Below the pieces are notes generated by a model. The model had not been told where the DNA came from. It was given only the letters and a program-made list of their open reading frames with translations, and ran no database searches. The position numbers and the translations under genes are program-made. Positions 1 to 7,050 of a stretch of 12,605 nucleotides of DNA are shown here, piece after piece; positions within the stretch are counted from its first letter, which is position 1, and every line of letters begins with the position of its first letter. The DNA is from MAG-120531 sp002378585 (lineage in GTDB: Bacteria > Bacteroidota > Bacteroidia > Flavobacteriales > Flavobacteriaceae), in NCBI GenBank assembly GCA_937890575.1, contig CALADZ010000053.1:1-12605 (forward strand), written 5' to 3'.

Positions 1-5
1 TTATG

Positions 6-79
6 TGACCTCGACAGGATTCAAACCTGTAACCTTCTGAGCCGTAATCAGATGCGCTATTCAGTTGCGCCACGAGGCC
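6..79 (-). tRNA. tRNA-Arg (anticodon ACG)
   Basis: Read on the minus strand, this 74-base segment folds as a complete cloverleaf. The acceptor stem is GGCCTCG with CGAGGTC (one G-U pair), followed by discriminator A. The D arm has stem GCGC/GCGC, the anticodon stem is TCTGA/TCAGA around loop TTACGGC, and the T stem is ACAGG/CCTGT around TTTGAAT. The anticodon is ACG, so this is the arginine tRNA whose A34 is normally deaminated to inosine to read CGU, CGC and CGA. The 3' CCA is not encoded and would be added after transcription. A good promoter lies just upstream at 101-131. The gene sits downstream of and co-directional with the small protein gene at 153-329. Confidence 0.96.
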
Positions 80-100
80 GTTAGCTTAATAAAGCGGGTG

Positions 101-131
101 CAAATATAGAGTAAATATTCGTGTTTTACAA
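101..131 (-). promoter_or_regulatory. Promoter of tRNA-Arg
   Basis: On the minus strand the -7 box TATATTTG (101-108) matches the Bacteroidota consensus TAnnTTTG exactly. A TTG (129-131) lies 20 bases upstream of it, matching the -33 element and usual spacing of the primary sigma factor of this phylum. The tRNA 5' end is 22 bases past the -7 box, allowing a short RNase P-processed leader. Because this promoter lies beyond the stop of the small gene at 153-329, the tRNA need not depend on read-through. Confidence 0.7.
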
Positions 132-152
132 AAATTAAAGGAGGCCTGTAAG

Positions 153-329
153 CTAATTTTTGGGGCTTTTGGAATTGCTAGCTTCCAAGGCTCTGGAAGT
201 CACGTAATAGCGATAGCCGATGAGCAGGATTTGCCAGCGAGAAGCTTTGGCTAGATCAACACGTCTTTTAGTCAGACTGGGTAAAATCAGTTTGTTGGCT
301 TTGGCCAAAAGGGGAAACATCCAATTCAT
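153..329 (-). CDS. Small basic conserved-looking protein, unknown function
   Basis: A 58-residue protein if it starts at the ATG of 327-329; the next ATG (318-320) would give 55. The core reads as a short amphipathic or hydrophobic helix (LLAKANKLILPS), a basic linker (LTKRRVDLAKASRWQ), and a second hydrophobic helix ending in GYRYYVTSRALE, with a polar tail. From memory only, it resembles small proteins conserved in Flavobacteriia, some of which carry a doubtful 'SsrA-binding protein' label; it is far too short to contain the SmpB fold. The reading frame stays open to an ATG at 381-383, but that start would overlap the antiporter start and cover its candidate -7 box, and the extra residues look unlike the core. 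I therefore prefer an inner start. No good Shine-Dalgarno is visible. Function unknown. Confidence 0.6.
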   Translation of the reverse strand: MNWMFPLLAKANKLILPSLTKRRVDLAKASRWQILLIGYRYYVTSRALEASNSKSPKN

Positions 330-353
330 GGACGCAAGATAAATACCTTCACT

Positions 354-361
354 TATCTTTG
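354..361 (+). promoter_or_regulatory. Candidate -7 box of the antiporter gene
   Basis: TATCTTTG matches TAnnTTTG exactly and lies 20 bases before the antiporter ATG at 382, giving a leader of roughly 13-15 bases. No convincing TTG is found at the -33 position, so this is a weak or tentative promoter call. Confidence 0.35.
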
Positions 362-381
362 GATTAAAATTTAGTAAAATC

Positions 382-1317
382 ATGGATTATTTGTTTTTGG
401 TCGTGGGACTTTTGGTATTGGTGGCGGGTGGTGATTGGTTGTTAAAGTCCGCAGTCGCTCTTTCACTAAGGCTGCGGGTGCCCAAGATAGTCATCGGCCT
501 TACGGTGGTCTCGTTTGCTACCTCTGCCCCCGAATTAATCGTGAGTGTTAAATCAGCCTTAGACGGTTTTCCTGATTTAGCGGTGGCCAATGTGGTGGGC
601 TCGAACATCGCTAACCTGGGCTTGGTATTGGGCATTACTCTGATGTTGGGAAGTATCGAAGTCACCCGCAGTTTTTACAAGACGGACTGGCCGGTGATGA
701 TGTTTGCTTCCTTGTTGTTGTTTGGCACTTCAGTTTTTGATGGTCAGATCAGTTCAGCAGAAGGTTGGATGTTTTTTGGTTTGTTAGGGCTTTTTGTTTG
801 GTACATTGTCAAATTTCAGAAGACTGCGGTGGTGGATGAATTGCCGGAGGATGATTTGCCGCTTTCCTTATCTAAAACATGGGGTTATCTGCTGATCGGT
901 GGAGTAGCCCTTTGGGGGGGATCAGAGCTCTTGGTGCAGTCATCGGTTTCCATAGCTACTGCTTTGGGGGTTTCGGATCGAATTATTGGGATCACAGTGG
1001 TCTCTGTGGGTACGAGCATACCTGAGTTAGCCGCTTCAGTGATTGCTGTATTGAAGAAAGAAAAGGCGATTTCTTTGGGAAATCTTTTGGGTTCCAACAT
1101 ATTTAATGTTTTTGCCGTTTTGGGAATCACCGCGATCATCACGCCGATACAAATTGTCGATCGGGGTTTGGTGGATCAAGATATGATTTGGATGTTGGCG
1201 TTTGCCTTAGTGGTACTGCCCTTGGTGTTTTTGCCCAAGGGGCTCAGGCTCAATTGGCGAGACGGTTTGGTGTTGTTGGGGATGTACGGTGCCTTTTTAT
1301 ACCAAACACTCGGATAG
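382..1317 (+). CDS. Calcium/sodium antiporter, CaCA family (YrbG-like)
   Basis: This 311-residue inner-membrane protein belongs to the cation/calcium exchanger superfamily, which exchanges Ca2+ for Na+ or H+. The two inverted alpha repeats that define the family are both present. Repeat 1 (about residues 39-78) has GLTVVSFATSAPE with Glu51 and GSNIAN at 73-78. Repeat 2 (about 203-242) has GITVVSVGTSIPE with Glu215 and GNLLGSNIFN at 233-242. The two Glu residues are the cation-binding acids in known structures of the family. Hydrophobic segments fill the rest, with a short acidic cytoplasmic-type loop near 152-158 between the halves, and the length is normal for prokaryotic members. The ATG directly opens the hydrophobic N-terminus. 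It stands alone as a transcription unit and ends convergent with GSII. The transported ion is inferred from the family; precise specificity is not visible. Confidence 0.93.
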   Translation: MDYLFLVVGLLVLVAGGDWLLKSAVALSLRLRVPKIVIGLTVVSFATSAPELIVSVKSALDGFPDLAVANVVGSNIANLGLVLGITLMLGSIEVTRSFYKTDWPVMMFASLLLFGTSVFDGQISSAEGWMFFGLLGLFVWYIVKFQKTAVVDELPEDDLPLSLSKTWGYLLIGGVALWGGSELLVQSSVSIATALGVSDRIIGITVVSVGTSIPELAASVIAVLKKEKAISLGNLLGSNIFNVFAVLGITAIITPIQIVDRGLVDQDMIWMLAFALVVLPLVFLPKGLRLNWRDGLVLLGMYGAFLYQTLG

Positions 1318-1320
1318 GAG

Positions 1321-1350
1321 CAAAAAAAAACACCGCCGAAGCGGTGTTTT
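1321..1350. terminator. Bidirectional intrinsic terminator between antiporter and glnA
   Basis: A hairpin with core ACACCGC (1330-1336), loop CGAA and GCGGTGT (1341-1347) extends to 10 bp through flanking A/T pairs (1327-1350). On the minus strand it is followed by nine T (1322-1330), an ideal tail for stopping glnA transcription. On the plus strand only four T follow, so it is weaker for the antiporter. It fills the 52-bp gap between the two convergent stop codons. Confidence 0.85.
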
Positions 1351-1369
1351 GCCATAGAGTTCATCGGGA

Positions 1370-2380
1370 TTAAATCTTAGCAGACTTAACCGTTTTGATG
1401 ATGCGTGAGGCCACTTTGTAGGGGTCAGCGTTAGACGCAGGTCTTCTGTCTTCCAAATAACCTTTCCAGCCGTGCTCCACAGCGTAAAGCGGAATACGGA
1501 TCGATGCTCCGCGGTCAGAAATACCGTACTTGAAGTCGTGGATAGAGGCAGTTTCGTGTTTACCAGTAAGACGTTGGTCGTTGAATTCACCGTAAACGGA
1601 AATGTGTTCTGCTGTTACTGGTCTGAATGCTTCGCAAATAGCTTCAAAAGTTTTGCGGTCTCCACAAGTTCTGAGTGTGGTGTTAGAGAAGTTAGCGTGC
1701 ATACCAGAACCATTCCAGTCACCTTTGATCGGTTTTGGGTGGTACTCAATATAGAAGCCGTACTCTTCAGTCAAACGATCGAGCAGGTAACGCGCAATCC
1801 AAATTTCATCTCCAGCTTTCTTGGCTCCTTTGGCAAATAATTGGAATTCCCATTGACCGCAAGCTACTTCTTGATTGATCCCTTCAAAGTTTAGTCCGGT
1901 TGCGATACACAAATCAGCATGGCGCTCTACCAGCTCGCGACCGTGGGTGTTTTTACCACCTACTGAGCAGTAATACAAACCTTGTGGTCCAGGATATCCA
2001 CCAACGGGGAAGCCAAGTGGCAACAAAGTTTGGGTGTCCATGATGAAGTATTCTTGTTCAAAACCAAACCAGAAATCATCGTTATCGTCATCGATCGTTG
2101 CTCTAGCGTTGGATTCGTGTGGTGTTCCATCAGCATTGTATACCTCATTCATCACTAACCAACCATTATCGCGGGCTGGATCAGGATATACAGCTACAGG
2201 TCTTAGGATACAGTCAGAGGAACCACCTTCTGCTTGTTTGGTCGAACTTCCGTCAAAAGACCAGTCTTTTAAGTCTTCTAATTTTCCGCTGAAGTCATCG
2301 ACTACTTTGGTTTTACTTCTTAAGTTAGCGGTAGGAAAATAACCGTCCAACCAGAGGTATTCTAATTTTGATTTGGCCAT
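1370..2380 (-). CDS. glnA: Glutamine synthetase, type II (eukaryotic-type GSII)
   Basis: This 336-residue cytoplasmic enzyme makes glutamine from glutamate, ammonia and ATP. It has the short GSII form rather than the about 470-residue bacterial GSI. Visible family motifs are DGSST (43-47, beta-grasp domain), the metal-binding GFEQE (106-110), the ATP-binding NGSGMHAN (223-230), GKHET (273-277) and SDRGASIRIP (288-297) of the substrate/metal site. The C-terminus carries the GSII-typical EDRRPASNADPY (310-321). It lacks the GSI adenylylation tyrosine loop, so adenylyl-transferase control is not expected. The ATG at 2380 gives the natural MAKSKLEYLWLDG start. It is divergent from GSIII, with a terminator just after its stop. 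A -7 box and a nitrogen-type half-palindrome lie upstream, suggesting control by nitrogen supply (inference). Confidence 0.96.
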   Translation of the reverse strand: MAKSKLEYLWLDGYFPTANLRSKTKVVDDFSGKLEDLKDWSFDGSSTKQAEGGSSDCILRPVAVYPDPARDNGWLVMNEVYNADGTPHESNARATIDDDNDDFWFGFEQEYFIMDTQTLLPLGFPVGGYPGPQGLYYCSVGGKNTHGRELVERHADLCIATGLNFEGINQEVACGQWEFQLFAKGAKKAGDEIWIARYLLDRLTEEYGFYIEYHPKPIKGDWNGSGMHANFSNTTLRTCGDRKTFEAICEAFRPVTAEHISVYGEFNDQRLTGKHETASIHDFKYGISDRGASIRIPLYAVEHGWKGYLEDRRPASNADPYKVASRIIKTVKSAKI

Positions 2381-2408
2381 GGTAGGGTGTTTTAGGTTTA
2401 TTGCGGGT

Positions 2409-2416
2409 CAAAAATA
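2409..2416 (-). promoter_or_regulatory. -7 box of the glnA (GSII) promoter
   Basis: On the minus strand TATTTTTG matches TAnnTTTG exactly and would give a leader of about 20 bases before the glnA ATG at 2380. There is no TTG at the -33 position. Instead a GGGGGTAT half-site (2448-2455) lies upstream, with its GGGG edge 39 bases from the last base of the box, the same distance as in front of glnK. The missing -33 fits an activator-dependent promoter (inference). Confidence 0.55.
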
Positions 2417-2447
2417 TAAATTTTAGCTCATCCTGGCTGAAGTTTAT

Positions 2448-2455
2448 GGGGGTAT
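2448..2455. promoter_or_regulatory. Candidate nitrogen operator half-site upstream of glnA
   Basis: GGGGGTAT matches the right arm of the perfect palindrome at 12537-12560. The partner arm expected at 2434-2437 is TGGC, so only half the palindrome is conserved. The reason to keep it is position: it sits exactly where the distal arm of the glnK-proximal palindrome sits relative to its -7 box, and 52 bp from the fuller site at 2485-2505. Confidence 0.4.
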
Positions 2456-2484
2456 TTATTAAAAATTGCACCATATTTTTCAAC

Positions 2485-2505
2485 ACCCCTCCTTTGATAG
2501 GGGGT
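2485..2505. promoter_or_regulatory. Candidate nitrogen operator palindrome in the glnA-glnN control region
   Basis: ACCCC (2485-2489) and GGGGGT (2500-2505) form an inverted repeat in which CCCC and GGGG are separated by exactly 10 bases, the same geometry as the two palindromes upstream of glnK. It lies 56 bases before the glnN ATG and about 105 bases before glnA, so it could serve GSIII directly and GSII at a distance. The binding protein is unknown. Confidence 0.5.
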
Positions 2506-2520
2506 ATTTTGTGAAAAACA

Positions 2521-2530
2521 TATTTTTTTG
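2521..2530 (+). promoter_or_regulatory. Possible -7 region of the glnN (GSIII) promoter
   Basis: TATTTTTTTG resembles TAnnTTTG with two extra T. It lies 31 bases before the ATG, and its final G is 41 bases from the edge of the upstream CCCC arm (39 in front of glnA and glnK). Nearby TATTTTG words at 2505-2511 and 2535-2541 are alternatives, so the exact box is undecided. Confidence 0.3.
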
Positions 2531-2560
2531 TGTTTATTTTGTAGAATTAATCATTTAGCC

Positions 2561-4729
2561 ATGTCGCAGAACAATCATCCTCTAAACTCACTTACTTCAT
2601 CGGCACTAGATGGGGTGCGAAGATCTTCTTATTTCGGCGATCGCGTATTTGGTCAACAGCCTATGTTGCAGTACTTAACCAAAGACGCACTCGAGGCAGT
2701 TCAGTCTGCAGTGGTGTCAGGATCTAAAATCGATCGCAAAATAGCCGATCAAGTAGCCGAGGGAATGAAAACCTGGGCGATTGAGCGAGGTGCTACTCAC
2801 TACACCCATTGGTTTCAACCGCTTACCGGGGCCACTGCTGAAAAACACGATGCGTTTTTTGATTTAACATCTAGTGGCCAACCTTTAGAGCGATTTGGCG
2901 GTGGGCAGTTGGTGCAGCAAGAGCCAGATGCGTCTAGTTTTCCCAGTGGAGGAATACGCAATACTTTTGAAGCTAGGGGATATACGGCTTGGGATCCAAG
3001 TTCTCCAGCTTTTATCTACGAATCCACCTTGTGTATTCCGACCATATTTGTCTCCTACACCGGAGAAGCTTTGGACAACAAAGCACCTTTGCTCCGGGCA
3101 TTAAATGCGGTGGATGAGGCGGCTACCGAAGTGGCGCGTTATTTTGATAAGTCAGTAAATAAGGTATACGCTACCTTGGGATGGGAGCAGGAGTATTTTT
3201 TGGTGGATAAAGCCCTGGCGCAAACCCGTATCGACTTGATGTCTGCGGGGCGTACCTTGATCGGTCAGGCCTCTGCTAAAGGACAACAATTAGATGATCA
3301 TTATTTTGGCGTGATCCATTCCAGGGTTTTGGCCTTTATGAATGACCTGGAGATCGAGTGCATGCATTTGGGTATTCCTGTGAAGACCCGTCACAACGAG
3401 GTGGCCCCTAATCAGTTTGAGTTAGCTCCAGTTTTTGAGGAGGCCAATCTGGCCGTGGACCACAACCTATTGTTGATGGATGTTATGGAAAAGATGGCGG
3501 ACCGCCATCAGTTTAAGGTGTTGTTCCACGAAAAACCATTTGCCGGAATCAATGGCTCGGGTAAGCACAACAACTGGTCGCTGTCTACCGATACCGGAGT
3601 GAATCTACTCAGTCCAGGGTCTACACCGATGAAAAACCTCCAGTTTTTGACCTTTTTCATCAATACCATTAAAGCGGTGGATACCTATGAGTCTTTGCTC
3701 AGGGCTTCAATTAGCTCCCAGAGCAACGACCAGAGGCTAGGTGGTCACGAGGCGCCGCCTACTATTTTTTCTGTCTTTATCGGCGATCAACTCAGTGCTG
3801 TATTGGATGAATTGGAAGGCGTTTCTCTAGGCAAATTATCCCCTGAAGAAAAGACGGAACTCAAACTTAATGTAGTGGGTAAAATTCCGGAAATCCTTCG
3901 GGACAATACGGACAGAAATAGAACCTCGCCCTTTGCATTTACCGGCAATAAGTTTGAGATGAGGGGGGTTGGTGCTAAAGCCAACTGCGCTAAACCGATG
4001 ACGGCCCTCAATACCGTTGTGGCCGATCAGTTGCAGTGCTTTAAAAAAGAGGTGGACGATTTAATCGATAAAAAGAAACTAAAAAAGGACGAAGCTATAT
4101 TTAATGTGCTTAGGGAGTACATCAAAACCTCCAAACGAATTCGTTTTGAAGGAGATGGTTATGGTCAAGCTTGGATTGACGAGGCGTTAAAAAGGGGATT
4201 GAGCAATGCTCGCCATACGCCTGAGGCCCTTGAAGTGCTTGACAGTGATTTAGTGATCGGTCTTTTTGAGCGCACCAAAGTGTTGAGCAAAACGGAGCTT
4301 AAAGCCCGACATCAAGTGGAATTGGAGGCCTATGTACTCCATACCCAAATAGAGGGGCGAATCTTGGATGAGTTGGTATATACCCAGATTATTCCTGGAA
4401 CCATAGATTATCTGAATGTTTTGGGAACCCGGGTGATGCAGGATCAGACTATTTATGGGGTGGAGCAAGCTAAATCACACACAGCACAAGGTTTATTGAC
4501 CACCATAAACGATCATTTGTTTCAACTCAAGGCAGAAACCGATCAGATGATTGAAGCGCGAAAAAAAGCCAATGTGTTGTCTGATGTTTCTGCCAAGGCT
4601 CATGCGTATGCCCAAGATATTGCCCCTAGATTTGAACGCATTCGCTTGCACGCAGATAAGTTGGAACGCTTTGTGGCAGAGGCGCATTGGCCATTGACCA
4701 AATACAGGCAGCTTTTGTTCTTGAAATAG
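2561..4729 (+). CDS. glnN: Glutamine synthetase, type III (GSIII)
   Basis: This 722-residue enzyme makes glutamine from glutamate, ammonia and ATP as a large cytoplasmic oligomer. Its length and motifs are those of GSIII, the form first known from Bacteroides. Motifs include the GSIII-specific GIRNTFEARGYTAWD (131-145), RHNEVAPNQFELAP (277-290) of the metal/glutamate site, the ATP-binding NGSGKHNNWS (331-340), NDQRLGGHEAPP (389-400) and FAFTGNKFEMR (458-468). A long helical C-terminal region follows. I chose the ATG at 2561 (MSQNNHPLNSL). The frame is open upstream to a TTG at 2528, but that start adds an atypical cysteine-containing stretch and overlaps the likely promoter. It is divergent from GSII and shares its palindrome-bearing control region. 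Having both GSII and GSIII side by side suggests division of labour under different nitrogen supply (inference). Confidence 0.96.
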   Translation: MSQNNHPLNSLTSSALDGVRRSSYFGDRVFGQQPMLQYLTKDALEAVQSAVVSGSKIDRKIADQVAEGMKTWAIERGATHYTHWFQPLTGATAEKHDAFFDLTSSGQPLERFGGGQLVQQEPDASSFPSGGIRNTFEARGYTAWDPSSPAFIYESTLCIPTIFVSYTGEALDNKAPLLRALNAVDEAATEVARYFDKSVNKVYATLGWEQEYFLVDKALAQTRIDLMSAGRTLIGQASAKGQQLDDHYFGVIHSRVLAFMNDLEIECMHLGIPVKTRHNEVAPNQFELAPVFEEANLAVDHNLLLMDVMEKMADRHQFKVLFHEKPFAGINGSGKHNNWSLSTDTGVNLLSPGSTPMKNLQFLTFFINTIKAVDTYESLLRASISSQSNDQRLGGHEAPPTIFSVFIGDQLSAVLDELEGVSLGKLSPEEKTELKLNVVGKIPEILRDNTDRNRTSPFAFTGNKFEMRGVGAKANCAKPMTALNTVVADQLQCFKKEVDDLIDKKKLKKDEAIFNVLREYIKTSKRIRFEGDGYGQAWIDEALKRGLSNARHTPEALEVLDSDLVIGLFERTKVLSKTELKARHQVELEAYVLHTQIEGRILDELVYTQIIPGTIDYLNVLGTRVMQDQTIYGVEQAKSHTAQGLLTTINDHLFQLKAETDQMIEARKKANVLSDVSAKAHAYAQDIAPRFERIRLHADKLERFVAEAHWPLTKYRQLLFLK

Positions 4730-4730
4730 G

Positions 4731-4759
4731 TTGTTTTTAGGGCATTTGCCTTATTTTTG
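4731..4759 (+). promoter_or_regulatory. Promoter of the purM-prfA-pyrF operon
   Basis: TTG (4731-4733) is followed after 18 bases by TATTTTTG (4752-4759), a full match to the Bacteroidota promoter. It begins right after the GSIII stop codon at 4729. Transcription would start near 4765, leaving a leader of only about 10 bases before the ATG at 4774. The frame-compatible GTG at 4759 lies inside the -7 box, so it cannot be the start used from this promoter. Confidence 0.7.
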
Positions 4760-4773
4760 TGCAAAATTTATTC

Positions 4774-5958
4774 ATGACTCAATCAGCAAGCGACAGGTAT
4801 CACCAGCGGGGTGTTTCAGCCACGAAAGATGAGGTGCACCAAGCCATTGCGCAAATAGATAAGGGCTTGTTTCCCCAGGCTTTTTGCAAAATTGTTCCGG
4901 ATTATCTCACTGGTGATGAAGATTATTGTTTGGTGATGCATGCGGATGGAGCGGGTACTAAGTCTGCTTTGGCCTATATGTACTGGAAAGAAACCGGTGA
5001 CTTATCGGTATGGAAAGGGATAGCTCAAGATGCCTTGATCATGAATATCGACGACCTGATTTGTGTAGGAGCTACCGACCACATCATGTTGTCCTCCACC
5101 ATTGGGCGCAATAAAAACTTAATACCTGGTTCGGTGATTGGCGCTTTGATCAACGGAACCCAAGAATTGATCGATGATTTAGGCCGTTATGGGATTACCA
5201 TACACTCCACGGGCGGTGAAACAGCCGACGTGGGAGATTTGGTGCGTACCATCATTGTCGATTCAACAGTTACTGCCCGCATGAAACGAAGTGAAGTCAT
5301 CGACAATGCGCGTATTCAGGGGGGTGATGTTATTGTGGGACTCGCCTCATTTGGACAGGCTACCTACGAAAGTCAATACAACGGCGGTATGGGCAGCAAC
5401 GGACTTACCTCGGCCAGGCACGATGTCTTTGGACAAGGTCTCGCTCAAAAATATCCAGAGAGCTTTGATCCACAAGTACCCAGTGAACTTGTGTACAGCG
5501 GTAAAATGGGTTTGTTGGATCCTGTACAGGGCAGTCCGCTCAATGCAGGCCAGTTAGTGCTTTCACCCACTAGAACGTATGCACCGATTGTTAAAAAGGT
5601 ATTGTCTCAACTTGATCGCTCTTCGATTCACGGAATTGTTCACTGCAGCGGTGGTGCGCAAACTAAGGTGTTGCATTTTGTAAAGGGGGTTCACGTGATC
5701 AAGGATCAATTATTTGATGTGCCGCCATTGTTTCAGTTGATTCAGGAGCAATCAAAAACGGATTGGAAGGAAATGTACCAGGTGTTTAACTGTGGCCACC
5801 GACTAGAATTTTATGTGCCGGAACACCAAGCTCAGGCCATTATTGATATTTCAAAAAGCTTTGGCGTAGACGCCCAAGTGATTGGACGCGTGACTGAAGC
5901 GCCTCAGGCAAAAGTAAGTATACACAGTCCCTACGGACAATTTGACTACAGCGCATAG
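4774..5958 (+). CDS. purM: Phosphoribosylformylglycinamidine cyclo-ligase (AIR synthase)
   Basis: This 394-residue cytoplasmic enzyme of purine biosynthesis closes the imidazole ring of AIR using ATP. It is the longer form found in Bacteroidota (E. coli PurM is about 345). Motifs of the PurM/PurL ATP-binding superfamily are seen in order: HADGAGTKS (56-64), DALIMNIDDLICVGA (86-100), TGGETADVGD (146-155), LSPTRTY (264-270), HCSGGAQTK (290-298) and FNCGHRLE (338-345). The start at ATG 4774 gives MTQSASDRYHQRGVSATK, which matches how I recall the family beginning. The upstream GTG lies in the promoter. It is the first gene of a tight operon, with prfA starting 12 bases after its stop. The divergence from proteobacterial PurM leaves a small chance of a related AIR-synthase-like role, but gene order and motifs favour PurM. 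Confidence 0.9.
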   Translation: MTQSASDRYHQRGVSATKDEVHQAIAQIDKGLFPQAFCKIVPDYLTGDEDYCLVMHADGAGTKSALAYMYWKETGDLSVWKGIAQDALIMNIDDLICVGATDHIMLSSTIGRNKNLIPGSVIGALINGTQELIDDLGRYGITIHSTGGETADVGDLVRTIIVDSTVTARMKRSEVIDNARIQGGDVIVGLASFGQATYESQYNGGMGSNGLTSARHDVFGQGLAQKYPESFDPQVPSELVYSGKMGLLDPVQGSPLNAGQLVLSPTRTYAPIVKKVLSQLDRSSIHGIVHCSGGAQTKVLHFVKGVHVIKDQLFDVPPLFQLIQEQSKTDWKEMYQVFNCGHRLEFYVPEHQAQAIIDISKSFGVDAQVIGRVTEAPQAKVSIHSPYGQFDYSA

Positions 5959-5970
5959 GCGCCAAAAATT

Positions 5971-7050
5971 ATGATATTACAACAACTACAGGCCGTCAAA
6001 CAGCGGTTTGACGAATTGTCAGACCTCATCATTCAACCCGATATCATTTCGGACCAGAAGCGGTATATCGAAATCAATAAGGAGTACAAGGACATGAAAG
6101 CGGTGATGGAAAAGCGCGCTGAGTATCTTCAGCTGCTGGACTATCAAAAAGAAGCTGAGGAAATTTTAGCGGATGGAAGCGATGCTGAAATGGTAGAAAT
6201 GGCCAAGTTTCAATTGGAAGAAGCCAAATCTGGGATTCCTCAATTGGAGCAAGACATCAAATTGCTTTTGGTGCCTAAAGATCCGGAAGATGCCAAGAAT
6301 GTGGTAGTGGAGATTCGCGCGGGAACGGGTGGTGATGAAGCGAGTATATTTGCCGGTGATCTGTTTCGCATGTATACCAAGTTTTGTGAATCCAAAGGAT
6401 GGAAGACCAATGTGATTGACCTCAGCGAGGGCACCAGTGGTGGATACAAAGAAATTCAGTTTGAAGTCATGGGTGAGGATGTATACGGCACCCTCAAATT
6501 TGAGGCTGGAGTTCACCGCGTACAGCGCGTTCCTCAAACTGAGACACAAGGTCGTGTACATACGTCCGCAGCAACGGTCATGGTATTGCCCGAGGCAGAG
6601 GAGTTTGATGTACACATAGACCCCAAAGATGTGCGTATTGACTTTTTCTGTTCTTCAGGCCCAGGAGGTCAGTCGGTAAACACCACCTATTCAGCGGTTC
6701 GTTTAACCCACTTACCCACTGGCCTAGTGGCTCAGTGTCAGGATGAAAAATCACAGCACAAAAATAAAGACAAAGCATTTAGGGTATTGCGCTCCAGGCT
6801 GTACGATATGGAACTCGCCAAACGCCAAGAGGAAGATGCTGCCAAACGAAACTCTCAGGTCAGCAGTGGAGATCGATCTGCTAAAATTCGCACCTATAAT
6901 TATCCACAGGGTAGGGTGACGGACCACCGCATAAATTTGACTTTATACGACTTACCCAACATCATGAATGGTGATGTAGGACGCGTTATGGAGGAATTAA
7001 AGATGGTAGACAATACAGAACGACTTAAAGCTCAAGCAGATGTCTTCTAA
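5971..7050 (+). CDS. prfA: Peptide chain release factor 1
   Basis: This 359-residue cytoplasmic protein recognises UAA and UAG in the ribosomal A site and triggers release of the finished peptide. The GGQ catalytic motif is at 232-234 in SSGPGGQSVNT, whose glutamine is the usual methylation target. The codon-reading tripeptide of the PxT type is PQT at 188-190, within HRVQRVPQTETQGRVHTS. The N-terminal 100 residues form the expected helical domain, with the beta-rich domain 2 next. The PxT tripeptide and absence of an SPF motif distinguish RF1 from RF2. ATG 5971 gives the standard MILQQLQAVKQRFDEL start. It is co-transcribed with purM upstream and overlaps pyrF by 11 bases. Confidence 0.97.
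   Translation: MILQQLQAVKQRFDELSDLIIQPDIISDQKRYIEINKEYKDMKAVMEKRAEYLQLLDYQKEAEEILADGSDAEMVEMAKFQLEEAKSGIPQLEQDIKLLLVPKDPEDAKNVVVEIRAGTGGDEASIFAGDLFRMYTKFCESKGWKTNVIDLSEGTSGGYKEIQFEVMGEDVYGTLKFEAGVHRVQRVPQTETQGRVHTSAATVMVLPEAEEFDVHIDPKDVRIDFFCSSGPGGQSVNTTYSAVRLTHLPTGLVAQCQDEKSQHKNKDKAFRVLRSRLYDMELAKRQEEDAAKRNSQVSSGDRSAKIRTYNYPQGRVTDHRINLTLYDLPNIMNGDVGRVMEELKMVDNTERLKAQADVF

Noticed and set aside
1472..2342. Plus-strand open frames of about 100-120 codons within glnA
   Set aside because: They are opposite-strand shadows of the GSII coding sequence, with no domain or start context.
2528..2560. N-terminal extension of GSIII from a TTG start
   Set aside because: The extension is atypical of GSIII, the start is a rare codon inside the likely promoter, and the ATG at 2561 begins a normal N-terminus.
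2381..2560. Sigma-54 promoter in the glutamine synthetase control region
   Set aside because: I found no GG-N10-GC arrangement resembling the TGGCAC/TTGCA -24/-12 consensus, while good TAnnTTTG boxes are present.
6532..6540. RF1 codon-reading tripeptide PQT rather than the E. coli PAT
   Set aside because: It still fits the RF1 PxT rule, and I recall the Gln form as usual in Bacteroidota, so it is not evidence of a recoded stop codon.
6166..6615. 149-codon open frame antisense to prfA
   Set aside because: It lies entirely opposite a well-supported RF1 gene, its composition looks like a shadow frame, and it has no promoter or start signal.
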